DNA of 64,000 bases from SVEL01 sp045125245 (GCA_045125245.1 JBGVNF010000052.1:1-64000), one strand, 5' to 3'. Shown: positions 44,541 to 54,153, counted from the stretch's first letter. A program made the numbers and translations. The notes: generated by a model not told the origin, from the letters alone.

Positions 44541-46487
44541 TTAAGGTAATCTTATAATCATAGACTCAAATGGTCTTAAATGTATGTTAAGTCTATAAGG
44601 TAATCTATCACATTCACCTTCCACAGCAATATACTTAGAATCTTCTTCATTTTCCCAATATAATTGCTTTTTATATTCTGCTGCTTCCATATTATCATTT
44701 TCATTAAGGTAGCTATAGTTTGTAAGAATTCTCTTATACGCACCTTCCACAGGAACACCTACACAGTAATCTGGTCTGTCTACTGGTGTGAAGTTACAGA
44801 TAAACATAATAGCGCCTCTATAGTTATCCGGATTCTTTCTGATAAAGCTAAAGATACTTCTATCGCAATCATCACAATTTATCCACTGGAAGCTTCTATA
44901 ATCATTCTCATACTTATAAAGAACCGCATATCTCTTATAAATATGAAGAAGTCTTCTCATATATTCCTTAAGCTCCTCATGAAGTGGCTCATTAAGAAGA
45001 TACCATTCAATACTCTTATCTTCCATCCACTCACTGATCATACCAAAGTCCTGACCCATGAATAAAAGCTTCTTACCTGGATGACCAATCATATATGTGT
45101 ATGCCATCTTAAGATTTGCAAACTTGTCAACCTTATATCCAGGCATCTTATTAAGCATTGAACACTTAAGATGTACAACCTCATCATGAGATAATACTAA
45201 AATGTATTTCTCACTAAATGCATAGGTAAGTGAGAATGTCATCTTATTATGACAGCTTCTTCTGAATAATGGATCCTGTTTAATATACTCAAGGAAGTCA
45301 TTCATCCAACCCATATTCCACTTGAAACCAAAGCCAAGACCACCATCTTCAGGTCTTTCTGTAACCTTTGGCCATGCTGTAGATTCCTCTGCTATAAGGA
45401 ATGCTCTGTTACATCTTCTCTCTATAATACTGTTAAGATGCTTAAAGAATTCTATAGCCTCAAGATTCTTATTGTCACCATATATATTAGGAACCCAATT
45501 TCCATAGCTTCTACCATAATCAAGATAAAGCATAGAAGCAACTGCATCAACTCTTAAAGCATCGATGTGATACTTTTCAATCCAGAATAATGCATTAGAG
45601 ATAAGGAAATTCTTAACTTCATTCTTCTCATAATTAAATACCTTTGTACCCCAGTCAGGATGCTCTCCCTTTCTTGGGTCTGGATATTCATAAAGACATG
45701 TACCATCAAATTCTGAAAGTCCATTCTCATCCTTAGGGAAATGAGCTGGCACCCAGTCAAGAATAACTCCAATTCCATTATTATGCATATGATTTACAAA
45801 ATACATAAAGTCTTCAGGAGAACCATGTCTTGATGTTGGAGCAAAATAGCCTGTAACCTGATATCCCCACGAACCATCAAATGGATGCTCTAAAATACCC
45901 ATAAGTTCTACATGAGTGTATCCCATATACTTAACATATTCTGCCAACTGATGGGCCAAAGTTTTGTAATCCAAAAATCCCATCGGATTATTTCCAAAAT
46001 CTTTCTTCCAAGAACCTAAGTGAACCTCATAAATAGACATCGGTTTAGCAAGTTTCTCATGCTGCTCCTCGTCCATCTTTTTAATCCACTTCTCATCTGT
46101 CCATTGGAAGCGATCAATATTAGCAATTTTTGACGCGTTATTCGGTCTAGTTTCACAATGAAACGCATATGGATCCGTCTTAAGTACAATTTTTCCAGAT
46201 CTTGTCTGAATAGAATACTTATATGTATCCCACTCCTTCGCCCCTGGAATAAATCTTGCCCAGATTCCTGAAGTTTCTACAGGATACATCTCTCCTTCAT
46301 ATGCATTCCAGTTATTAAAATCACCTACTACTCTAACCTGTACTGCGTTTGGAGCCCAAACCGCAAAATACACACCTTCCTTACCATCCATGGTAGTAAG
46401 GTGCGCACCAAGCTTATTATAAATCTCGTAATGATTTCCTTGACCAAATACATATCTATCAGCTTCTGATAAAAAACAATTATTCAT
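44541..46487 (-). CDS. glgB: 1,4-alpha-glucan branching enzyme
   Basis: About 648 residues. An N-terminal CBM48 domain (about 25-110; GVYFAVWAPNAVQVRVVGDFNNWN) precedes a GH13 barrel with ALRVDAVASMLYLDYGRSYGNW (nucleophile Asp near 300), IAEEST (acid Glu near 355) and LSHDEVVH. It makes alpha-1,6 branches in glycogen. The ATG at 46487 has GAGGTGG upstream, and its ATGA overlaps the fliS stop, so it is translated in coupling with fliS. A longer start at 46514 would sit inside fliS without a good ribosome site. Its place at the end of a flagellin operon is unusual. Confidence 0.95.
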   Translation of the reverse strand: MNNCFLSEADRYVFGQGNHYEIYNKLGAHLTTMDGKEGVYFAVWAPNAVQVRVVGDFNNWNAYEGEMYPVETSGIWARFIPGAKEWDTYKYSIQTRSGKIVLKTDPYAFHCETRPNNASKIANIDRFQWTDEKWIKKMDEEQHEKLAKPMSIYEVHLGSWKKDFGNNPMGFLDYKTLAHQLAEYVKYMGYTHVELMGILEHPFDGSWGYQVTGYFAPTSRHGSPEDFMYFVNHMHNNGIGVILDWVPAHFPKDENGLSEFDGTCLYEYPDPRKGEHPDWGTKVFNYEKNEVKNFLISNALFWIEKYHIDALRVDAVASMLYLDYGRSYGNWVPNIYGDNKNLEAIEFFKHLNSIIERRCNRAFLIAEESTAWPKVTERPEDGGLGFGFKWNMGWMNDFLEYIKQDPLFRRSCHNKMTFSLTYAFSEKYILVLSHDEVVHLKCSMLNKMPGYKVDKFANLKMAYTYMIGHPGKKLLFMGQDFGMISEWMEDKSIEWYLLNEPLHEELKEYMRRLLHIYKRYAVLYKYENDYRSFQWINCDDCDRSIFSFIRKNPDNYRGAIMFICNFTPVDRPDYCVGVPVEGAYKRILTNYSYLNENDNMEAAEYKKQLYWENEEDSKYIAVEGECDRLPYRLNIHLRPFESMIIRLP

Positions 46488-46936
46488 CGAAATACCACCT
46501 CGTTTAAAGTACATGTTCTACCGTAGGTATAACCTACGTAAACTCTTTCACTATTTTTCATTACTCTACCTGAGGTATCTTTAGCACTTACAACATCAAA
46601 GCTTTCTCTAAGCTCATTTATAATCGACTTAACTGTATCTGCTGACTGCGGATTTCTCTTAACTATATCTCTTACGAGACAATTGTTTACATATATATAT
46701 AGATTCATCAGTTCGTAAGAAATGCCATATTCAAAATTAAGGCAAGATGATAAATTATTTAAAAACTGCTTTGCCTTCTGAAGATTAAAAACAACTAAAT
46801 CCAAATCTTCCTTCGAATACGCATCACATGCTGCATCAACATAATTGACAATTATATCGTATGTGATAACTATAAGCTCTGTTTTTGAGCTGTTCGCTAT
46901 ACGTAATGAAAAAACGTTCTTTTCTTCCTTAGTCAT
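46484..46936 (-). CDS. fliS: FliS flagellar export chaperone
   Basis: 150 residues, all helical. The FliS pattern is seen in TELIVITYDIIVNYVDAA, AKQFLNNLSSCLNFEYGIS and LMNLYIYVNNCLVRDIVKRNP. FliS binds the C-terminus of flagellin and keeps it unfolded for export. It is about 20 residues longer than usual at the end, where it overlaps glgB. It starts 11 bases after the flagellin stop. Confidence 0.9.
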   Translation of the reverse strand: MTKEEKNVFSLRIANSSKTELIVITYDIIVNYVDAACDAYSKEDLDLVVFNLQKAKQFLNNLSSCLNFEYGISYELMNLYIYVNNCLVRDIVKRNPQSADTVKSIINELRESFDVVSAKDTSGRVMKNSERVYVGYTYGRTCTLNEVVFR

Positions 46937-46947
46937 ATTATACCCCC

Positions 46948-48342
46948 TTATTGCAATAACTGCAAGACTTTTTCTGGCATTTGATTAGCTTGTGCCAACA
47001 TTGAGTTCGCAGCCTGTGTAATTACGTTCTGTGAAGTGAAGGTTGTCATCTCTTTTGCCATATCTACATCCTCGATTCTAGATAAGGCAGCAGTCATATT
47101 TTCTGTTGTAACATCAAGGCTTCGAACAGCATGCTCCATTCTGTTTGCATATGCACCAAGCTTAGAACGAACTGAAGAAACATATTTTAATGCATCATCA
47201 CACATTGCTATGGCTCTATCACAACCAGCCTCTGTATGAAGATTTAATTTATCAATACCCATAGATGCACAGGAAACTTCTGGAATATTAATATCCATTA
47301 TCTGCCCTTCATTTGCACCCATCTGAATAACCATTGTTCCTATATCAAGAGCTGTAACAACTATTCTAGAATTTGGAGCTGGAAGTGATCCTTCATCAAT
47401 AGCAACTCTCATCTCAAATCCACCTGAAGCTGATAATGTAACATTATTACCGTCCACTTCAACAGTTGTACTGTCTGGGAATTTAAATAAGCTGTTAACA
47501 TCCATAGTTGGTACAACTACTGCATCTGTACCCTGTGCAGACATCTCCATCCCAAGACCAAGCTTTTCTGCCAATTCCTTTGTACAATTTATCTCAATAG
47601 GATAATTTGAGCCTAATATATCACTCTTAAAGGTTATATTGGTTCCATCATAATTAACAGATATATCGCTAAGGTCTGCAACACTTTTAATCTTGTCTAA
47701 TACCTGATCAATGGTATCTCCCTTTTCAATGGCAACATTTTCACCATTTACAGTAATAGTTCCATTTACTTCTATTCCAGTTACTGGAACATCTACAGCA
47801 TCTGATACAAGCTCTGAATATGTAGCCTCCTCTGCTATAGTCAATTCATATCTTGCCGCTGTCACTGCATCCGAGATATATGTAGAATTAATTCCTGGTA
47901 CATTAGTATAAGTACGTCTTGAAAGTTCTCCATTTATAAGACCTCTTGTATTGTACTCTGTATCACTTGATATTCTATCTATTTCATGCTGAAGCTGTGA
48001 AATTTCGTCCATAAGACTCTGTCTGTCTTGTGCTGACATTGTTCCGTTAGCACCCTGAACACCTAACTGTCTCATACGCTGTATCATATCAGTTACTTCA
48101 TTTAAAGCACCTTCTGCTGTCTCTACAACAGAGATACCATCTGATGCATTCTGAATAGCTCTGTCCAAGCCCCTAAGCTGTGTCTTCATTTTCTGCGACA
48201 TAGCCGCACCTACTGGACTATCCTCGGCACTATTTATCTTATAACCGCTAGAAAGTCTCTCCAATGAAGCTGACAATCTGTCATTGGCTCTATTTAACTG
48301 ATAGCACGAACGTAATGCTGACATATTAGTATTTATTCTCAT
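46948..48342 (-). CDS. Flagellin
   Basis: 464 residues from the ATG at 48342, with AGGAGG eight bases upstream. The N-terminal D0/D1 block (about 1-140; MRINTNMSALRSCYQLNRAN, LERLSSGYKINSAEDSPVGAAMS) and C-terminal D1/D0 block (about 375-464; ending SMLAQANQMPEKVLQLLQ) are conserved. The middle (about 150-360) is variable and surface-exposed. It is the filament subunit secreted through the flagellar channel. A sigma-28-type promoter lies at 48389-48415. The operon continues with fliS and glgB. Confidence 0.96.
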   Translation of the reverse strand: MRINTNMSALRSCYQLNRANDRLSASLERLSSGYKINSAEDSPVGAAMSQKMKTQLRGLDRAIQNASDGISVVETAEGALNEVTDMIQRMRQLGVQGANGTMSAQDRQSLMDEISQLQHEIDRISSDTEYNTRGLINGELSRRTYTNVPGINSTYISDAVTAARYELTIAEEATYSELVSDAVDVPVTGIEVNGTITVNGENVAIEKGDTIDQVLDKIKSVADLSDISVNYDGTNITFKSDILGSNYPIEINCTKELAEKLGLGMEMSAQGTDAVVVPTMDVNSLFKFPDSTTVEVDGNNVTLSASGGFEMRVAIDEGSLPAPNSRIVVTALDIGTMVIQMGANEGQIMDINIPEVSCASMGIDKLNLHTEAGCDRAIAMCDDALKYVSSVRSKLGAYANRMEHAVRSLDVTTENMTAALSRIEDVDMAKEMTTFTSQNVITQAANSMLAQANQMPEKVLQLLQ

Positions 48343-48388
48343 AAGCAATTCCTCCTGGGCTTACTAATTTCAATCTCTCATATTCTTT

Positions 48389-48415
48389 ATATCGGCAGAA
48401 ATTACTTTTAGCTTA
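48389..48415 (-). promoter_or_regulatory. Sigma-28-type promoter of flagellin operon
   Basis: Minus strand TAAG (48412-48415), 15 bases, GCCGATAT (48389-48396). This is 3 of 4 and 7 of 8 matches to the FliA/SigD consensus TAAA-N15-GCCGATAA. It lies about 47 bases before the flagellin start. Confidence 0.82.
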
Positions 48416-48418
48416 GCC

Positions 48419-51265
48419 CTAAATATTTTTTAATACCCTATGTATAAAAGATTTTGCCTCTCTTACAAGCTCGCTGTATGTAGTTTCACTATTTTTCGAA
48501 GCCTCTTCGTACGCAATTTGACTATAGCTTTCAGTCCACATACCGTCTAATACCTTGTCACTTAAGACAACCTTTCCATCTATATAAGTCTCAAGCTTTT
48601 CTTTTAATGTAGGATTATCTACTGCTGCACATACCTCATAAGTTTCTGTTCTTCTTCTAATAAGTACTGATAATTTTCCAGAGACGGTTTCTGCAAATAT
48701 TGATATTTTGCCCTTCTCCTTTGCGCTACCCTGCTTAAAAGTCATATGTACAACCGTTTCCTCACCTGCTATTTCCATCGGAACATAGTAGGAACGATTC
48801 TCAGCCTGCTTAGCCATAAAAGAAAATGTATTTATCATATTATTCTTTAACAAACTTCTCTCAAAAGAATCTATATCACCACTTAAATGAGCTGCTCTTT
48901 TTAAATTTTCATATGCTACAACGGCCTGTTCTTCTTCAAACTCTCCATCTTCACTTGCCCACATATCTTCTATCTTTTGAAGCTCATTGGTAGATTTTTC
49001 ATCTAACTCATCCTTCATAATCTTATAAAAGCTATTATCAAGAGCAATCATAGCATTATAGATATTATTCAAGGACGAACTCTCCATTGTATTTGTAATT
49101 CGTAAAAGCTCCTGCTCTGATATAGTTTCATTATCCAATACCTTATCAAGCTTTTTAACAAATCTTTCATATTTATATACATTATGAAGCTGTTCATCTT
49201 CCATAAGATTAGCTGCATTTTCCATATATTTTGTTAAATCGTCTTCGCTATATCCACTTTCTAACAAGCCAAAATCATCATCAACTGTTTTATCTATAGC
49301 CCCTGCTCGAATTGTCTTCACCGCACTATAAAGATTTGCCAATGTAAGATTTGCTCCTGACTTTGCAACGCTTCCTGCCGCTCTTCCGTCTTCCCTGTTA
49401 ATATGCTCTATAATTCTATAAAGCTGGATATAAGCATCTCTTTCTTCCTTAGTAATACTCTTATTCTTTTCAAGCTTCCAAAGATACTCGCTATATTTTT
49501 CTGTATTATCTTCCTCATAAAGCTTAGCGTTTAATTCCATAAGCTGAACATTTAGTTCTTCAATATTTGTATTTAATGGATTAATTCCATTTCTAATAAG
49601 GTGTACTGCTGCCTTTGGTGTAAGATTCTTAGTCACCAAATCAAGCTGTGATACTATATTACCCATAGTCTGAACTGCTTCTACAGTAATCTCTATAGAA
49701 TTATAGCCTAAAACTCTGGCCACTCTTCTATTCTCGTCATTAACCTCAATTCCCTCACCGGCAAGCAACTCATCTACATTTCTAAAAGCCTTCTTTATAT
49801 TGTCACCCAAATCTTTTCTCACACCTGTTCCAAGTGCCTCATAGCTTTCCTCCGCTAATTTAAATCTCTGGGCCATGCTATTTCCTTCTCTATAGACAGC
49901 ACTTACTGTAAATTCAATAGAGCTATTATAAACACTTCCGGCTACAGCTATAGGCAATTTATTAAAGCCGGCCATCATATCCATAGTTTCTATCAAAAGA
50001 TTTCTGTCAGATTCACTTGGCTTATTGCCATCAAGCATAAATATATTATCTGCTATTACATTTTTATTTTCTACAGTGATATCCATCATTACTGTAATCT
50101 CTGTATATGTAATATTTACGCCCATTCTCTGCATGGTAAATAATGAGCCTTGTGTAAGTAACGCTCTAGCCCCTATTAATATTCTATTTGTAGATATCTC
50201 TGCTTCCTTCTTTTCGTATAAGGACTTGTCTATATCTTCTTTTTTTCTTTCTTCGATTCTTTCATTAAGATTTTTGATATTTAGCTTTCTATTGTTCTTA
50301 AGAATATAATCGACGTCGCTATCCATGGCACTTTGAACAGTTTCCACCGCTTCTTTAATAGTAGTTTCGTCAAAATCTTTTCCTGTAACAAGTACATCCA
50401 TAGGCTCTTTACCCATGCTTACAGTTTTGCCAATATTTTCTTCCAATGTACTCATGAACGCTTCATCACTAAAATCAACCTGATTTAACTCATCAAGCTT
50501 AATGAAATTATCCACATTTAAAGGTAAATTATTGGATATTATCCACTTGGCATTGTCTATGTTTCCACTATTATTTTCAAAACCATTTTTCTCGAAGAAT
50601 GACTCTACCTGTGGTTTTAACTGCTGCCACTGTTCATCTGATAGTGGCTTTACATTAACAACGCTAATATTTTTACTAGTATGAGATGCTTTATATACAT
50701 TGTTAAGAGTTGGCATAAGATTATTTTCTAATATATATTTCTTTGCTTCCTCAGATATCTTTCCTGTTTCTTTCATATCCTTAGCATGCTTTAAGGCATT
50801 AACCGCTACCTCGCTACCAAGAACCGATTTAAATTTTTCTGAAGTCACATTAACACCTGGCGCATTATATTCATCACTATATGCCATAAGCTCAATCTGA
50901 ATTCTTTCATAAACTGTTACAAAGGCCTCTGGATTATCTTCATCAGGCACAAGTCCCCATTCCTCAAGCTGGGAATAATCCTCAGGTGTAACCATACTTT
51001 TAAGAGTGTCGATACATTCCATCATATTAGCACTCATTGTATCATCACTCATATTATCATGTAAGGAAGCCTTTTTTTCACAAAATCCTTCTCCCTTAGA
51101 AGAATATAAATTTCCCTGAGTAGTTTCAAAAGCCTTCTTAAAAGCGTCTACATTTCTGGAAAATACGACACTTTTCTGCTCTACTTCTCTGGAGCTTTCC
51201 ATATCCTTAGAATTTATCTTATATTCATTTTGAAGCTGTAAATTACCATTGATTTTTATGTCCAT
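48419..51265 (-). CDS. DUF6240 domain protein, flagellar locus
   Basis: About 948 residues, acidic, mainly helical, without signal peptide or membrane segment. It fits the DUF6240 family, which in Lachnospiraceae sits in flagellar loci. The C-terminal part (about 790-900) has strands reminiscent of the FliK hook-length control C-terminus (YVPMEIAGEETVVHMTFKQG), which is a hint only. The ATG at 51265 is chosen over GTG at 51286, which has no ribosome site. A sigma-28-like promoter lies upstream. Inference: a secreted or hook-length-related flagellar protein. Confidence 0.75.
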   Translation of the reverse strand: MDIKINGNLQLQNEYKINSKDMESSREVEQKSVVFSRNVDAFKKAFETTQGNLYSSKGEGFCEKKASLHDNMSDDTMSANMMECIDTLKSMVTPEDYSQLEEWGLVPDEDNPEAFVTVYERIQIELMAYSDEYNAPGVNVTSEKFKSVLGSEVAVNALKHAKDMKETGKISEEAKKYILENNLMPTLNNVYKASHTSKNISVVNVKPLSDEQWQQLKPQVESFFEKNGFENNSGNIDNAKWIISNNLPLNVDNFIKLDELNQVDFSDEAFMSTLEENIGKTVSMGKEPMDVLVTGKDFDETTIKEAVETVQSAMDSDVDYILKNNRKLNIKNLNERIEERKKEDIDKSLYEKKEAEISTNRILIGARALLTQGSLFTMQRMGVNITYTEITVMMDITVENKNVIADNIFMLDGNKPSESDRNLLIETMDMMAGFNKLPIAVAGSVYNSSIEFTVSAVYREGNSMAQRFKLAEESYEALGTGVRKDLGDNIKKAFRNVDELLAGEGIEVNDENRRVARVLGYNSIEITVEAVQTMGNIVSQLDLVTKNLTPKAAVHLIRNGINPLNTNIEELNVQLMELNAKLYEEDNTEKYSEYLWKLEKNKSITKEERDAYIQLYRIIEHINREDGRAAGSVAKSGANLTLANLYSAVKTIRAGAIDKTVDDDFGLLESGYSEDDLTKYMENAANLMEDEQLHNVYKYERFVKKLDKVLDNETISEQELLRITNTMESSSLNNIYNAMIALDNSFYKIMKDELDEKSTNELQKIEDMWASEDGEFEEEQAVVAYENLKRAAHLSGDIDSFERSLLKNNMINTFSFMAKQAENRSYYVPMEIAGEETVVHMTFKQGSAKEKGKISIFAETVSGKLSVLIRRRTETYEVCAAVDNPTLKEKLETYIDGKVVLSDKVLDGMWTESYSQIAYEEASKNSETTYSELVREAKSFIHRVLKNI

Positions 51266-51302
51266 ATCTAGCACCAAGCCTTTCACTTTTTAACTATTTT
51301 TT

Positions 51303-51329
51303 ATTTCGACACAAAATCAAATAATCTTA
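51303..51329 (-). promoter_or_regulatory. Sigma-28-like promoter of DUF6240 gene
   Basis: Minus strand TAAG (51326-51329), 15 bases, GTCGAAAT (51303-51310): 3 of 4 and 5 of 8 matches to TAAA-N15-GCCGATAA, at the same spacing as the flagellin promoter. Weaker, but position and spacing fit. Confidence 0.6.
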
Positions 51330-51375
51330 ACGGTTTGTTTATTAAATCCTAGTTGTTTTACATCCTTAATATATT

Positions 51376-51624
51376 TTACAAAATTTCATCAACTGTATTT
51401 TTTTCCATCTCACTATTTTTTACCTGAGATAAAATAAACTTATATCTTAGCTGAATGGCGTTAAGTTCATAAATACAGCAATCGATAAGCTCTGGCTCCA
51501 CCACATAAGAAAGATTTGCATACGCAGTGTCCAAGGCATTCTTTGTCTCCTTTAACTCTTCTAATAGCTGTCTTTTATTATCACTTGTATTATTTTTCAT
51601 CTTTTTCTTCTTTAAAATAACCAT
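51376..51624 (-). CDS. DUF2508 (YaaL-like) family protein
   Basis: 82 residues from the ATG at 51624, with GGGAGG upstream. The sequence LLEELKETKNALDTAYANLSYVVEPELIDCCIYELNAIQLRYKF fits the DUF2508/YaaL family of Firmicutes closely. These small helical proteins are usually near recR or sporulation genes; the function is unknown. Here it lies just upstream of the DUF6240 gene, facing the same way. Confidence 0.82.
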   Translation of the reverse strand: MVILKKKKMKNNTSDNKRQLLEELKETKNALDTAYANLSYVVEPELIDCCIYELNAIQLRYKFILSQVKNSEMEKNTVDEIL

Positions 51625-51797
51625 ATGTCCTCCCAAAAAATTCAATAATCAGTCCAAAAATTTCTTGTCTACATTATTAAGTATGGTTGCATTTGGTGAT
51701 TTTATTCCAAAATCATTCATTTTTTTGTATAAGATTTACAATTTTATTTTAACTTTCTGTCCGATTGTTAGAACGTTGATTTTTCGGGCTTTTTGGG
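51625..51797. other. Divergent intergenic region (DUF2508 / tad operon)
   Basis: About 170 AT-rich bases with no gene. Leftward, a weak pair of boxes (TAGACA near 51670) precedes DUF2508. Rightward, the tad promoter begins at 51798. Confidence 0.45.
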
Positions 51798-51827
51798 TAG
51801 ACAAAGAGCTTTTTAGGGGAGTATAAT
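51798..51827 (+). promoter_or_regulatory. Promoter of tad pilus operon
   Basis: -35 TAGACA (51798-51803), 18-base spacer, -10 TATAAT (51822-51827). Transcription would start near 51834, about 96 bases before tadZ. Confidence 0.7.
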
Positions 51828-51830
51828 TAG

Positions 51831-51895
51831 GTCACTACCAAATGGTAGCGGCCGAACATCTAAGATAATTATCGATGAGGATTTCTCCTCTTATT
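51831..51895 (+). promoter_or_regulatory. Structured leader of tad operon
   Basis: A GGTC-A-CTACC stem closes on GGTAG-C-GGCC (51831-51854, loop AAAT, 9 bp with paired bulges), followed by a second hairpin GAGGA-TTTC-TCCTC near 51877-51890. Both lie between promoter and ribosome site. The class is not one I recognise; no c-di-GMP-I core is present. Possibly an RNA regulator of pilus expression. Confidence 0.5.
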
Positions 51896-51929
51896 TCCAG
51901 AACAAATATTATGTTTAGGAGGTACTTTA

Positions 51930-52940
51930 TTGAAATATGGTTTAATCGCTATATGCGATGAGGATTCTGACTATGCCAACAGCCTTGCAGCCTATTTTAG
52001 AATCAAGGGTTCTTTGGCTTCAGAAATAATTGTTTTTACAGAGTATGACCATTTTGCACATTTTGAAAACATTCAAAATATAGATATATTGATTATGCAG
52101 GAGGATTTCCTTGACTCATTAACAAATCCCTCCCATCCCAATCTCTTTATCTTATGCGAAAATCAGACTCGCTATGATTATGAGGACGCTCATAAAATAT
52201 ACAAATATAACTCCGCCGAAGAAATTTTGAGAATAATAATGGCTAACTATGACATAAGTGCCAATACTCCATTTTTTACTTTTCATAAATATACTAAAAG
52301 CAAAATTATTGGCATTTCATCTCCCGTAGGAAGATGCGGAAAGACCTCATTAAGTCTTAGTTTAGGACTTAAGCTTAGCCAGAATAATTCCTGTCTATTT
52401 ATCACCTTTGATGAATGTAGTCCTTTGAGAATCTCTCTGTTTAGGAAGGATTTAAAATCTTCCTCCTTTGCAGATATATTATACTACTTTCTTCAGAGTA
52501 TGGATGCAACAGACAATCGTATTCTATCCTGTTTTCAATCCTTCCAAGGCATGGATTACATTCCACCCTCAGAGCAATTGGGCACATTTTCCGAGTTAAC
52601 AAAAGAAGAGCTTTATAGCTTTTTGGTTAACATTGCAGCACTGGGAAAGTATGATTACATTATTATCGATTGGGGAAATTTCTCTTATGATTATTCCCTC
52701 ATTAAAATGTGTGATACCTTACTTTTACCAAAAATAGATAATGACCTTTACTCAGATCAAAAAAATTCCTACTTTTTTGATTCTATAAATGCTCAGACTA
52801 CAGATGAGAAAATTTTAATCAAAGAAATTTCTCTACCTGTTATTCATTATTCATCTGTTGCTACAGAATATACCTTAGAGCTTACTTCCGGCTTATTTGG
52901 CTCAATTTGTTCCAATCTAATACGAGAATTAAATTTATAG
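51930..52940 (+). CDS. tadZ: TadZ/CpaE-like pilus localisation ATPase
   Basis: 336 residues from a TTG with GGAGG upstream. The N-terminus (about 1-115) has a receiver-like fold without the phosphorylated Asp. Residues about 128-335 are a MinD/ParA-type ATPase: the Walker A is PVGRCGKTS, lacking the signature lysine, and YDYIIIDWGNF is the Walker B region. TadZ proteins place the Tad machine in the cell. The missing signature lysine suggests weak ATPase activity. First gene of the tad operon. No standard receiver partner is encoded nearby. Confidence 0.82.
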   Translation: MKYGLIAICDEDSDYANSLAAYFRIKGSLASEIIVFTEYDHFAHFENIQNIDILIMQEDFLDSLTNPSHPNLFILCENQTRYDYEDAHKIYKYNSAEEILRIIMANYDISANTPFFTFHKYTKSKIIGISSPVGRCGKTSLSLSLGLKLSQNNSCLFITFDECSPLRISLFRKDLKSSSFADILYYFLQSMDATDNRILSCFQSFQGMDYIPPSEQLGTFSELTKEELYSFLVNIAALGKYDYIIIDWGNFSYDYSLIKMCDTLLLPKIDNDLYSDQKNSYFFDSINAQTTDEKILIKEISLPVIHYSSVATEYTLELTSGLFGSICSNLIRELNL

Positions 52941-52950
52941 GAGGTGCAAC

Positions 52951-54144
52951 ATTAACAATTCCATTTTAGAAACCTTACGACAATCCGTAATTAACAATCT
53001 CAACTCAAGCAACAACCTGTCTGATGAAGATATTCACAAGGTTATAGATGATGTCATTCTTTCATATAGCAAAGACTCTTATCTTTCTTTAAAAGATAAA
53101 TGCATATATCATAAAAAAATTATGAACTCTTTGCGCGGTCTTGATATATTGCAGGAACTTGTAGAAGACCCTAGCATAACCGAGATTATGGTCAACGGTC
53201 CTGACAATATTTTTATTGAAAAAAATGGTAATGTCTATAAGACAGATTTAGTATTTGAATCAAAGGAACGTTTGCTAAACATAATTCAACAGATTGTTTC
53301 CTTCTCAAATAGACGCGTTAATGAAATGTCTCCCATAAGCGATGCTCGCCTTATGGATGGCTCTCGTGTAAATGTTGTTCTAAATCCAATTGCTATGAAT
53401 GGTCCTATAGTAACTATTAGAAAATTTCAAAATGCACCCTTATCAATTGACCGGCTCATACAATTAGAGTCAATTACAAGGGAGGCTGCTGATTTCTTAG
53501 AAAAGTTAGTTATATCTGGATATAACATTTTTGTAAGTGGTGGAACTAGTTCTGGAAAAACAACATTCCTAAATGTTTTGTCCAATTATATTCCAAAGGA
53601 CCAGCGTGTCATAACCATTGAAGACTCTGCTGAACTAGCTTTAATAGGTGTTGAAAACCTAGTTCGTCTGGAAATGCGTCAGGCAAATCTGGAAGGAACT
53701 GGTGAAATCACCATAAGAGATTTAATTCATTCAAGTCTACGTATGAGACCTGACAGGCTGGTTATTGGAGAAATTCGTGGTCCTGAAGCATTAGATATGC
53801 TTCAGGCCATGAATACAGGACACGACGGATGCATGGCAACCGGACACGGTAACAGTGCAAGCGACATGCTAGAACGTATAGCCACTATGGCTTTAACTGC
53901 CATGAATATTCCTTTACCTGCTATTAAAAGTCAAATAGCATCTGCCATTGATATTATAATTCATCTAGGCAGAACTAACTCAAAAGGAAGGCGTGTTCTA
54001 GAGATAAGTGAAATTGACTGCTTTAATGGACAAAACATCATTATTAATCCACTTTACACTTTTGATTACAATAAAGGGTTAATCTCAACTGGCAACAAGC
54101 TTATTCACAAGGATAAGATTTTACAACATAATTTATCTCTATAA
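52951..54144 (+). CDS. cpaF: CpaF/TadA pilus assembly ATPase, ATT start
   Basis: 397 codons from an ATT at 52951. The first canonical start in frame is ATG at 53122, but the 57 codons before it read as the usual CpaF N-terminal helix (LSDEDIHKVIDDVILSYS and so on), and GGAGG lies six bases before the ATT. The P-loop GGTSSGKTT, the arginine-rich RMRPDRLVIGEIRG (Walker B) and the His box GHDGCMATGH are present. It is the hexameric ATPase that drives Tad pilin polymerisation. The ribosome site overlaps the tadZ stop. Confidence 0.9.
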   Translation: MNNSILETLRQSVINNLNSSNNLSDEDIHKVIDDVILSYSKDSYLSLKDKCIYHKKIMNSLRGLDILQELVEDPSITEIMVNGPDNIFIEKNGNVYKTDLVFESKERLLNIIQQIVSFSNRRVNEMSPISDARLMDGSRVNVVLNPIAMNGPIVTIRKFQNAPLSIDRLIQLESITREAADFLEKLVISGYNIFVSGGTSSGKTTFLNVLSNYIPKDQRVITIEDSAELALIGVENLVRLEMRQANLEGTGEITIRDLIHSSLRMRPDRLVIGEIRGPEALDMLQAMNTGHDGCMATGHGNSASDMLERIATMALTAMNIPLPAIKSQIASAIDIIIHLGRTNSKGRRVLEISEIDCFNGQNIIINPLYTFDYNKGLISTGNKLIHKDKILQHNLSL

Positions 54145-54153
54145 GGAGGCTCT

